From Telmatherina bonti (Eukaryota; Chordata; Actinopteri; Atheriniformes; Telmatherinidae), in the NCBI GenBank assembly GCA_933228915.1, contig OW121840.1:4283999-4347998 (forward strand): a stretch of DNA of 64,000 nt. Reading direction: 5' to 3'. Both the position numbers and the translations under genes were made by a program. Below the pieces are notes generated by a model. It was not told where the DNA came from. It searched no databases and saw only the letters and a program-made list of their open reading frames with translations. Positions 33,401-43,900 of this stretch are shown piece after piece; the stretch's first letter is position 1; each line of letters begins with the position of its first letter.

Positions 33401-34360
33401 ATCATGTTTACATGTCATGTTTACATGTTTGTCGTCATGTTTACATGTCATGTTTACATGTTTGTCATCATGTTTACATGTCATGTTTACATGTTTGTTC
33501 TCATGTTTACATGTCATGTTTACATGTTTGTCATCATGTTTACATGTCATGTTTACATGTTTTTCATCATGTTTACATGTCATGTTTACATGTTTGTCCT
33601 CATGTTTACATGTCATGTTTACATGTTTGTTCTCATGTTTACATGTCATGTTTACATGTTTGTCATCATGTTTGTCATCATGTTTACATGTCATGTTTAC
33701 ATGTTTGTCATCATGTTTACATGTTTGTCATCATGTTTACATGTCATGTTTACATGTTTGTCATCATGTTTACATGTCATGTTTACATGTTTGTCATCAT
33801 GTTTACATGTCATGTTTACATGTTTGTCCTCATGTTTACATGTCATGTTTACATGTTTGTTCTCATGTTTACATGTCATGTTTACATGTTTGTCATCATG
33901 TTTGTCATCATGTTTACATGTCATGTTTACATGTTTGTCATCATGTTTACATGTTTGTCATCATGTTTACATGTCATGTTTACATGTTTGTCATCATGTT
34001 TACATGTCATGTTTACATGTTTGTCATATTTACATGTCATGTTTACATGTTTGTCCTCATGTTTACATGTCATATTTACATGTTTGTCATCATGTTTACA
34101 TGTCATGTTTACATGTTTGTCATCATGTTTACATGTCATGTTTACATGTTTGTCCTCATGTTTACATGTCATATTTACATGTTTGTCATCATGTTTACAT
34201 GCCATGTTTACATGTTTGTTCTCATGTTTACATGTCATATTTACATGTTTGTCATCATGTTTACATGCCATGTTTACATGTTTGTTCTCATGTTTACATG
34301 TCATGTTTACATGTTTGTTCTCATGTTTACATGCTTATACGTCATGTTTATGTGTCTGCT
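30474..34360. repeat. composite 13/20/33-bp array (CATGTTTACATGT type)
   Basis: Two words build the array: a 13-bp CATGTTTACATGT and a 7-bp TTGTCCT or TTGTCAT spacer. They occur as 13+13+7 (33 bp) and 13+7 (20 bp). Rare markers (TTGTCGTCA at 32641 and 33428, GTCATATTT at about 33240 and 34027) recur 787 bp apart, showing a large duplication inside the array. None of the words has a stop codon on the + strand in any frame, giving open frames of over 1,300 codons in more than one frame; these are not genes. The array ends about 80 bp before the anks6 acceptor. Confidence 0.95.
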
Positions 34361-34439
34361 CATGTTATGTTTACATGTTTATATTTCATCCTGTTGACGT
34401 GTTGTCTTGTTTACGTTCTGTGATTTTTATGCATTTAAG

Positions 34440-34644
34440 GAAATTCACAGCTTGTTAAGGAGATCCTGGAGGAGGATCCCACTCAGGTGAATTTGTCCAA
34501 TCAGGAGGGAGCGTCTCCTCTGATGATGGCGGCGGTGAGCGGCCAGTTGGAGGTGGTCCAGCTGATGGTGGACAAGAACGCTGATGTGGACAAACAGGAC
34601 GCCGTTCATGGATGGACCGCGCTGATGCAAGCCACTTATCACGG
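34440..34644 (+). CDS. anks6: anks6 internal coding exon (ankyrin repeats)
   Basis: This 205-nt exon encodes GNSQLVKEILEEDPTQVNLS, then EGASPLMMAAVSGQLEVVQL and MVDKNADVDKQDAVHGWTAL, ending ALMQATYHG. The order QLVKEI..EDP..VNL…GA.PLM.AAV.GQL…DVDKQD.VHGWTALMQATYHG is the most conserved part of ANKS6. The acceptor is GCATTTAAG at 34439 (weak pyrimidine tract) and the donor CACGG|GTCAGT at 34644, phase 2. The glycine at the start is completed by the G of the micro-exon 28.7 kb away. An AG inside the exon (ATTCACAG) could act as a competing acceptor, but it would drop codons conserved in the family and change the phase. Confidence 0.95.
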
Positions 34645-34728
34645 GTCAGTACCTGTCCAGTCTGCTGGAGGAATCCATGTTCCACGGTTTTCACCACAAA
34701 AAGGCTTGTCCGGTTATGGTCCGGTTCT

Positions 34729-34975
34729 GGTTTAGTCCTGGTCCTGTTCTGGTCCAGTCCTGGCCCTGTTCTGGTCCAGTCCTAGCCCTGTTGTGGTCCA
34801 GTCCTGGCCCTGTTCTGGTCTAGTCCTGGTCCTGTTCTGGTCTAGTCCTGGTCCTGTTCTGGTCCAGTCCTGGCCCTGTTCTGGTCTAGTCCTGGTCCTG
34901 TTCTGGTCCAGTCCTGGCCCTGTTCTGGTCTAGTCCTGGTCCTGTTCTGGTCTAGTCCTGGTCCTGTTCTGGGCC
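34729..34975. repeat. 22-bp minisatellite (GGTCCAGTCCTGGCCCTG type)
   Basis: About eleven 22-bp units alternate GGTCCAGTCCTGGCCCTG and GGTCTAGTCCTGGTCCTG with a TTCT end. The array begins about 85 bp after the exon donor. It is C/T-rich on the + strand with few changes between copies. Confidence 0.93.
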
Positions 34976-35205
34976 AGTACCGGCCCACCTCCTGTAGAAC
35001 CAGTACCGTCAGGTCAGGGAACCTTTTAGTGTTTCATGTTTATGGTGAAATTGTAAGTCCGGTCCAGTAGAGCCTGTGAGACCTGAAGGTTCTGATTCAT
35101 CATGGTGGGGACCCTTCTAGAACCTGCGGATGTTCTGCAGTAGAGGGTCCGGTACTGCTGGTCCACCAGAATCTGGATCAGATCTGACCCGGCTGTTATC
35201 ACAAA

Positions 35206-38200
35206 ACATGTCACATAGATCTGTCACATAGATCCGTGTCATATGGATCTGCGTCACATAGATCCGTGTCTTATGGATCTGCGTCACATAGATCCGTGTC
35301 TTATGGATCTGCGTCACATAGATCCGTGTCATATGGATCTGCGTCACATAGATCCGTGTCATATGGATCTGCGTCACATAGATCTGTCACATAGATCCGT
35401 GTCATATGGATCTGCGTCACATAGATCTGTCACATAGATCCGTGTCATATGGATCTGCGTCACATAGATCTGTCACATAGATCCGTGTCATATGGATCTG
35501 CGTCACATAGATCCGTGTCTTATGGATCTGCGTCACATAGATCCGTGTCATATGGATCTGCGTCACATAGATCCGTGTCATATGGATCTGCGTCACATAG
35601 ATCTGTCACATAGATCCGTGTCATATGGATCTGCGTCACATAGATCTGTCACATAGATCCGTGTCATATGGATCTGCGTCACATAGATCTGTCACATAGA
35701 TCCGTGTCATATGGATCTGCGTCACATAGATCTGTCACATAGATCCGTGTCATATGGATCTGCGTCACATAGATCCGTGTCATATGGATCTGCGTCACAT
35801 AGATCCGTGTCATATGGATCTGCGTCACATAGATCTGTCACATAGATCCGTGTCATATGGATCTGCGTCACATAGATCTGTCACATAGATCCGTGTCATA
35901 TGGATCTGCGTCACATAGATCCGTGTCATATGGATCCGTGTCATATGGATCTGCGTCACATAGATCTGTCACATAGATCCGTGTCATATGGATCTGCGTC
36001 ACATAGATCTGTCACATAGATCCGTGTCATATGGATCTGCGTCACATAGATCTGTCACATAGATCCGTGTCATATGGATCTGCGTCACATAGATCCGTGT
36101 CATATGGATCTGCGTCACATAGATCTGTCACATAGATCCGTGTCATATGGATCTGCGTCACATAGATCTGTCACATAGATCAGTGTCATATGGATCTGCG
36201 TCACATAGATCCGTGTCATATGGATCTGCGTCACATAGATCCGTGTCATATGGATCTGCGTCACATAGATCTGACACATAGATCAGTGTCATATGGATCT
36301 GCGTCACATAGATCTGTCACATAGATCAGTGTCATATGGATCTGCGTCACATAGATCCGTGTCATATGGATCTGCGTCACATAGATCCGTGTCATATGGA
36401 TCTGCGTCACATAGATCTGACACATAGATCCGTGTCATATGGATCTGCGTCACATAGATCTGTCACATAGATCCGTGTCATATGGATCTGCGTCACATAG
36501 ATCTGTCACATAGATCAGTGTCATATGGATCTGCGTCACATAGATCCGTGTCATATGGATCTGCGTCACATAGATCTGTCACATAGATCCGTGTCATATG
36601 GATCTGCGTCACATAGATCTGTCACATAGATCCGTGTCATATGGATCTGCGTCACATAGATCTGTCACATAGATCCGTGTCATATGGATCTGCGTCACAT
36701 AGATCCGTGTCATATGGATCTGCGTCACATAGATCCGTGTCATATGGATCTGCGTCACATAGATCAGTGTCATATGGATCTGCGTCACATAGATCTGTCA
36801 CATAGATCCGTGTCTTATGGATCTGCGTCACATAGATCAGTGTCATATGGATCTGCGTCACATAGATCTGTCACATAGATCCGTGTCATATGGATCTGCG
36901 TCACATAGATCTGTCACATAGATCCGTGTCTTATGGATCTGCGTCACATAGATCTGTGTCATATGGATCTGCGTCACATAGATCTGACACATAGATCCGT
37001 GTCATATGGATCTGCGTCACATAGATCCGTGTCATATGGATCTGCGTCACATAGATCTGTCACATCGATCCGTGTCATATGGATCTGCGTCACATAGATC
37101 TGACACATCGATCCGTGTCATATGGATCTGCGTCACATAGATCTGACACATAGATCCGTGTCATATGGATCTGCGTCACATAGATCTGTCACATCGATCC
37201 GTGTCATATGGATCTGCGTCACATAGATCTGACACATAGATCCGTGTCATATGGATCTGCGTCACATAGATCCGTGTCATATGGATCTGCGTCACATAGA
37301 TCTGACACATAGATCCGTGTCATATGGATCTGCGTCACATAGATCCGTGTCATATGGATCTGCGTCACATAGATCCGTGTCATATGGATCTGCGTCACAT
37401 AGATCTGACACATAGATCCGTGTCATATGGATCTGCGTCACATAGATCTGACACATAGATCCGTGTCATATGGATCTGCGTCACATAGATCCGTGTCATA
37501 TGGATCTGCGTCACATAGATCTGTCACATCGATCCGTGTCATATGGATCTGCGTCACATAGATCTGACACATAGATCCGTGTCATATGGATCTGCGTCAC
37601 ATAGATCCGTGTCATATGGATCTGCGTCACATAGATCCGTGTCATATGGATCTGCGTCACATAGATCTGACACATAGATCCGTGTCATATGGATCTGCGT
37701 CACATAGATCTGACACATAGATCCGTGTCATATGGATCTGCGTCACATAGATCTGACACATAGATCCGTGTCTTATGGATCTTCGTCACATAGATCTGTC
37801 ACACAGATCCGTGTCTTATGGATCTTCGTCACATAGATCCGTGTCATATGGATCTGCGTCACATAGATCAGTGTCTTATGGATCTGCGTCACATAGATCA
37901 GTGTCTTATGGATCTGCGTCACATAGATCTGACACATAGATCCGTGTCTTATGGATCTTCGTCACATAGATCTGACACATAGATCCGTGTCATATGGATC
38001 TGCGTCACATAGATCCGTGTCACATGGATCTGCGTCACATAGATCTGACACATAGATCCGTGTCATATGGATCTGCGTCACATAGATCAGTGTCTTATGG
38101 ATCTTCGTCACATAGATCCGTGTCATATGGATCTGCGTCACATAGATCTGTCACATAGATCCGTGTCATATGGATCTGCGTCACATAGATCCGTGTCACA

Positions 38201-38602
38201 TGGATCTGCGTCACATAGATCTGACACATAGATCCGTGTCATATGGATCTGCGTCACATAGATCAGTGTCTTATGGATCTTCGTCACATAGATCAGTGTC
38301 TTATGGATCTTCGTCACATAGATCCGTGTCATATGGATCTGCGTCACATAGATCTGACACATAGATCCGTGTCATATGGATCTGCGTCACATAGATCAGT
38401 GTCTTATGGATCTTCGTCACATAGATCAGTGTCTTATGGATCTTCGTCACATAGATCCGTGTCATATGGATCTGCGTCACATAGATCTGACACATAGATC
38501 CGTGTCATATGGATCTGCGTCACATAGATCTGACACATAGATCAGTGTCTTATGGATCTGCGTCACACAGATCCGTGTCATATGGATCCGCGTCACATAG
38601 AT
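35206..38602. repeat. 30/43-bp composite minisatellite (CACATAGATCCGTGTC type)
   Basis: A 30-bp unit (CACATAGATCCGTGTC, then ATATGGATCTGCGT) is interspersed with a 13-bp extension CACATAGATCTGT, giving 30- and 43-bp steps over about 3.4 kb. Variants are unevenly placed. TGTCACATAGATC dominates to about 36900. TGACACATAGATC dominates afterwards. TTATGGATCTTCGT and CAGTGTCTTATGG cluster from about 37770 on. Each 30-bp unit has the inverted pair AGATCC and GGATCT around nine bases, so single-stranded copies can fold. Confidence 0.95.
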
Positions 38603-39028
38603 GTTGGTATTGATGGATTGCCACTTATTGAATATTCCACGTTTTGTCGGTTTTTATCGTGTCGGTCATGAGTAATGTTTGGTTGATGCCCACGTTGGAG
38701 TCGTCATAAAGAAGTTTTAGACGGGCAAATGAATGTACAGAGTTCGCCTCACATTGTAGGACCTGTGATGTGATTTATTGTTCCGCTCTCGGGACTTTCT
38801 GTCCAATCACAGTTGAGGTCTTTAACAGGTCTTTAAATGTCTGAATGTTATCTTTTTTTTTTTTTTTTATCTGACTGTGAAGCTGAATGTCTTCTATCCA
38901 GCTCATGCTAACTTATCCTGCAGAAATTATTCTTGACTTTATAAAAACCCGTTGGAAGATGAAAACAAGCAGAACAGCTCTTGACATCATCGCTGACATC
39001 ATCACTTCCCTCCGTTTTTCTCCGTCAG

Positions 39029-39135
39029 GAATAAAAACATTGTCAAGTTCTTGTTGAGTCAAGGAGCCGACGTGAACCTTCGATCTAAGAATGGATACAC
39101 GGCCTTTGATTTGGTGATGCTGCTCAATGATCCAG
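39029..39135 (+). CDS. anks6: anks6 internal coding exon (last ankyrin repeat seen)
   Basis: This 107-nt exon encodes NKNIVKFLLSQGADVNLRSK and NGYTAFDLVMLLNDP, matching NK.IVK.LL.QGADV.LR.KNGYTAFDLVMLLNDPD of ANKS6. The acceptor is CTCCGTCAG at 39028 and the donor CCAG|GTAACC at 39135/39136, phase 1. Its first G completes the glycine of YHG from the previous exon. The following exons, for the region between the ankyrin repeats and the SAM domain, are outside the window. Confidence 0.95.
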
Positions 39136-39141
39136 GTAACC

Positions 39142-39190
39142 TTCATCATCATCATCATCCTCATCATCACCGTCTGAATCTTCATCATCC
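39142..39190. repeat. (CAT)n-type microsatellite
   Basis: TTCATCATCATCATCATCC, then TCATCATCACC and TTCATCATCC, starting seven bases after the exon donor. Confidence 0.9.
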
Positions 39191-39399
39191 TTTTCTTTTA
39201 TAAAAATTGGGAAAATGTCATTAGCAGAGCAGAGATTGATGGTTGCAGACCAGTAAGTCTCACTTCAGCTTAGTAATGACGTAAAAAACAAAGTCTAAAA
39301 GACGCCTTCCTGATCAATAATTGACAGGAAACATGGCGATCAGCTTCCAGTGAAACCAATTAATGATTCGAACCAGTTAAATCCAGTTCATGGTGCTGT

Positions 39400-40004
39400 T
39401 CAGTGGGCCTGGGTCTGGGCTGGCCTAGCGGGGGTGGGACTGCTGCTGTGTGGAGTGGTGGGGGGGGCGTTGACAGGGGTGGGGGGTAGTTGTGGGGCCC
39501 TGATCGGGGCCCCCCTATCCCCTGCTCCCCCGGGGGTATCTCACAGGGGACACGTTGGGAAAGAAAGGTGAGGGCGTGCATGAGCCAATGGATGAAGTGG
39601 TGACTGAATGTTAGGGTAGAGGGGGGGTGGGGGGATCAGGGTGAAAGAATTTAGGAAAGTGGATGGCCGCTGGGATAGGAGGAAGGGGGGGTGTATGCAG
39701 ATGGGTGGGGGTGTGTATGTGGGGTTATGTTGGTGGTACAGGGAAGTGATGGGGTGGGTGTACAATGAGGAGTGTGAATGTGGATAGAGGGGTGTAGGGA
39801 GGTGTGTGTGTAGAGTGGGGTGTGTGTGTATGGAAGAATGGGTGATTATAGAGGGAGCAGGGATGTGTGTGTGAGGGGGTGTGTGTGTATAAAGAACGGG
39901 GGTAGGAGAGTGTGAGTTTGAGCGTGTGTCAGAGAATGGGTGTATAGGGTGTGTTTAAGGAGGAAGTGTGGATCCGTGTGGGTGGGGGTAGGTGGGTGGG
40001 TGCA

Positions 40005-40038
<34 letters not shown>

Positions 40039-40490
40039 CACATGTGTGTGCGTGTGTGTGTGTGTGCACATGTGTGTGCGTGTGTGTGTGTGTGTGCACA
40101 TGTGTGTGCGTATGTGTGTGCGTGTGTGTGTGTGTGTGCGTGCATGGTGGGGGTCTTGGTGCTCGGGGTGCGGCCTGGGGATCCCGGCCCTCCGTCGGTG
40201 TGGGCTGGGCCCTCTGCCTGCGGGGGTGGGGGGCCCGCGCTCTGTCTCCCTGGGGGGCCGGTGCCCGGCGGGGCCGGTCCTCGCTGGTCCGGGCCTGCTG
40301 GGGCCTGTTCCCCCTGACTGCGGGGGTCTCTGGCTGGGACCCCCCTCTGCCTCCTCCTGGGTCGGTGCATGGCTGGCTCCGGGGGGGGGGCGGTTGGGGT
40401 CTGTGCCTGGGGATGGCTGCCGATGGTCTGGGTCTCGGGGGTCCTCCTGGCGTCCCTCTTGCCTTTGTGTGGGAGGGGTCACACTGGCAT
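39400..40490 (+). repeat. G-rich, GT-rich dispersed repeat with G-quadruplex-type runs
   Basis: The + strand is strongly G-rich: GGTGGGGGGGGCGTTGACAG near 39458, GAGGGGGGGTGGGGGGATC near 39620 and GGGGGGGGGGCGGTTGGGG near 40381. A compound GTGTGT/GCACATGTGTG microsatellite lies at 40009-40142. It is followed by a GC-rich stretch (CTGCCTGCGGGGGTGGGGGG). This composition is seen in dispersed repeats of several fish genomes, but I cannot name the family. Long open frames in both strands (up to 203 codons) are low-complexity artefacts. Confidence 0.7.
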
Positions 40491-40905
40491 GATCTTCTCT
40501 GAACACGTTCCACTCTGCATGTTCTGCATGTGACACAGTCACCGAGTCGTCTGCAGGTTTATTCACTAACAGCAGCTGGTTTTCTCATTTCTGTTTGTTT
40601 CTCATTTATATTTAACTTTTTACATTCATAGTTTAGTTACTATCATCTAAAGTTGGCTTGTATGTGTATGTATATATATATATATAGACCATCATTCTGC
40701 TTGCCTAAATGCTGGACAAGACAAAAAAAAAAAAAAAACAACAACAAAAAAAAAACAGTTAATGATTGTAGTGGGGGGACAGGAACTAACAAAACAGCAC
40801 TTCCGCTGGAACCACACAACAACGCCCCTATCCGCCTGGATTCAGCTGTCTGACCAGCACTTACAAAGAACGTCATCTGCGCGCGTCCCTTATGTATGTC
40901 CCTTA
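40491..40905. other. A/T-rich flank with TA and A-run microsatellites
   Basis: It contains (TA)n at 40667-40686 and an AAAAAAAA/ACAACAAC run at 40723-40757. It may be the 3' part of the G-rich repeat. The last bases before the array, TTATGTATGTCCCTTATG, are not part of the 25-bp unit. Confidence 0.6.
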
Positions 40906-43900
40906 TGAAACGGTCAGAGGGAACGTTGGTAGAAACGGTCGGAGGGAACGTTGGTAGAAACGGTCGGAGGGAACGTTGGCGGAAACGGTCAGAGGGAACG
41001 TTGGCGGAAACGGTCAGAGGGAACGTTGGTAGAAACGGTCGGAGGGAACGTTGGCGGAAACGGTCAGAGGGAACGTTGGCGGAAACGGTCAGAGGGAACG
41101 TTGGTAGAAATGGTCAGAGGGAACGTTGGTAGAAATGGTCAGAGGGAACGTTGGTAGAAACGGTCGGAGGGAACGTTGGTGGAAACGGTCAGAGGGAACG
41201 TTGGCGGAAACGGTCAGAGGGAACGTTGGTAGAAACGGTCGGAGGGAACGTTGGCGGAAACGGTCAGAGGGAACGTTGGCGGAAACGGTCAGAGGGAACG
41301 TTGGTAGAAATGGTCAGAGGGAACGTTGGTAGAAATGGTCGGAGGGAACGTTGGTAGAAACGGTCGGAGGGAACGTTGGTGGAAACGGTCAGAGGGAACG
41401 TTGGCGGAAACGGTCAGAGGGAACGTTGGTAGAAACGGTCGGAGGGAACGTTGGCGGAAACGGTCAGAGGGAACGTTGGTGGAAACGGTCAGAGGGAACG
41501 TTGGCGGAAACGGTCAGAGGGAACGTTGGTGGAAACGGTCAGAGGGAACGTTGGCGGAAACGGTCAGAGGGAACGTTGGTGGAAACGGTCAGAGGGAACG
41601 TTGGCGGAAACGGTCAGAGGGAACGTTGGCGGAAACGGTCAGAGGGAACGTTGGTGGAAACGGTCAGAGGGAACGTTGGCGGAAACGGTCAGAGGGAACG
41701 TTGGTGGAAACGGTCAGAGGGAACGTTGGTGGAAACGGTCAGAGGGAACGTTGTCGGAAACGCTTTAAGGGAACGTTGGTGGAAACGGTCAGAGGGAACG
41801 TTGGCGGAAACGGTCAGAGGGAAGGTTGGTAGAAACGGTCAGAGGGAACGTTGGCGGAAACGGTCAGAGGGAAGGTTGGTAGAAACGGTCAGAGGGAACG
41901 TTGTCGGAAACGCTTTAAGGGAACGTTGGTGGAAACGGTCAGAGGGAACGTTGGCGGAAACGGTCAGAGGGAACGTTGGCGGAAACGGTCAGAGGGAACG
42001 TTGGTGGAAACGGTCAGAGGGAACGTTGGCGGAAACGGTCAGAGGGAACGTTGGTGGAAACGCTTTAAGGGAACGTTGGTGGAAACGGTCAGAGGGAACG
42101 TTGGTGGAAACGCTTTAAGGGAACGTTGGTGGAAACGGTCAGAGGGAACGTTGGCGGAAACGGTCAGAGGGAACGTTGGCGGAAACGCTTTAAGGGAACG
42201 TTGGTGGAAACGGTCAGAGGGAACGTTGGTGGAAACGGTCAGAGGGAACGTTGGCGGAAACGGTCAGAGGGAACGTTGGTGGAAACGGTCAGAGGGAACG
42301 TTGGCGGAAACGGTCAGAGGGAACGTTGGTGGAAACGGTCAGAGGGAACGTTGGTGGAAACGGTCAGAGGGAACGTTGTCGGAAACGCTTTAAGGGAACG
42401 TTGGTGGAAACGGTCAGAGGGAACGTTGGTGGAAACGGTCAGAGGGAACGTTGGCGGAAACGGTCAGAGGGAAGGTTGGTAGAAACGGTCAGAGGGAACG
42501 TTGGCGGAAACGGTCAGAGGGAAGGTTGGTAGAAACGGTCAGAGGGAACGTTGTCGGAAACGCTTTAAGGGAACGTTGGTGGAAACGGTCAGAGGGAACG
42601 TTGGCGGAAACGGTCAGAGGGAACGTTGGCGGAAACGGTCAGAGGGAACGTTGGTGGAAACGGTCAGAGGGAACGTTGGCGGAAACGGTCAGAGGGAACG
42701 TTGGTGGAAACGCTTTAAGGGAACGTTGGTGGAAACGGTCAGAGGGAACGTTGGCGGAAACGGTCAGAGGGAACGTTGGTGGAAACGCTTTAAGGGAACG
42801 TTGGTGGAAACGGTCAGAGGGAACGTTGGCGGAAACGGTCAGAGGGAACGTTGGCGGAAACGCTTTAAGGGAACGTTGGTGGAAACGGTCAGAGGGAACG
42901 TTGGCGGAAACGGTCAGAGGGAAGGTTGGTAGAAACGGTCAGAGGGAACGTTGGCGGAAACGGTCAGAGGGAAGGTTGGTAGAAACGGTCAGAGGGAACG
43001 TTGTCGGAAACGCTTTAAGGGAACGTTGGTGGAAACGGTCAGAGGGAACGTTGGTGGAAACGGTCAGAGGGAACGTTGGTGGAAACGGTAAGAGGGAACG
43101 TTGGTGGAAACGGTCAGAGGGAACGTTGGCGGAAACGGTCAGAGGGAACGTTGGTGGAAACGGTCAGAGGGAACGTTGGCGGAAACGGTCAGAGGGAACG
43201 TTGGCGGAAACGGTCAGAGGGAACGTTGGTGGAAACGGTCAGAGGGAAGGTTGGTAGAAACGGTCAGAGGGAACGTTGGTGGAAACGGTCAGAGGGAAGG
43301 TTGGTGGAAACGGTCAGAGGGAACGTTGGTGGAAACGGTCAGAGGGAACGTTGGTGGAAACGGTCAGAGGGAACGTTGTCGGAAACGCTTTAAGGGAACG
43401 TTGGTGGAAACGGTCAGAGGGAACGTTGGTGGAAACGGTCAGAGGGAACGTTGGCGGAAACGGTCAGAGGGAAGGTTGGTGGAAACGGTCAGAGGGAACG
43501 TTGGTAGAAATGGTCAGAGGGAACGTTGGCAGAAACGGTCAGAGGGAACGTTGGCAGAAACGGTCAGAGGGAACGTTGGCGGAAACGGTCAGAGGGAACG
43601 TTGGCGGAAACGGTCAGAGGGAACTTTGGTGGAAACGGTCAGAGGGAACGTTGGTGGAAAGGGTCAGAAGGAACGTTGGTGGAAAGGGTCAGAGGTTGGT
43701 GGAAACGGTCAGAGGGAACGTTGGTGGAAAGGGTCAGAAGGAACGTTGATGGAAAGGGTCAGAGGTTGGTGGAAACAGTCAGAGGGAACGTTGGCGGAAA
43801 GGGTCAGAGGGAACGTTGGTGGAAAGGGTCAGAGGGAACGTTGGCGGAAACGGTCAGAGGGAACGTTGGTGGAAACGGTCAGAGGGAACGTTGGTGGAAA

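Larger units (their letters stand above)
5780..34439 (+). other. anks6: 28.7-kb anks6 intron filled with nested mobile elements
   Basis: Donor GTGAGT at 5780 and acceptor TTTATGCATTTAAG ending at 34439 bound an intron of 28,660 bp. It holds the LINE stack, several DNA transposons, the 26-bp array and the 13/20/33-bp array listed separately. No further anks6 exon is needed here, because the codon phases and the protein reading of the flanking exons join directly (ALRLG to GNSQLVKE). The segment 5780-5915 holds nothing I recognise. Confidence 0.88.
34645..39028 (+). other. anks6: 4.4-kb anks6 intron
   Basis: GT-AG intron from GTCAGT to TCTCCGTCAG. It consists largely of a 22-bp array and a 30/43-bp array. 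The stretches 34976-35205 and 38606-39028 (with an 18-base T run near 38851) show nothing recognisable. Confidence 0.9.

Noticed and set aside
30326..34458. Open frames of over 1,300 codons, Cys/His/Val-rich, that could be taken for a membrane or metal-binding protein
   Set aside because: More than one + frame is open, the text is a direct copy of a 13/20/33-bp repeat, and the start lies in L2 endonuclease remnants.
39846..40566. Opposing open frames of 166-203 codons in the G-rich tract
   Set aside because: Low-complexity Thr/His or Val/Cys text from GT repeats; no domain and no homology recognised.
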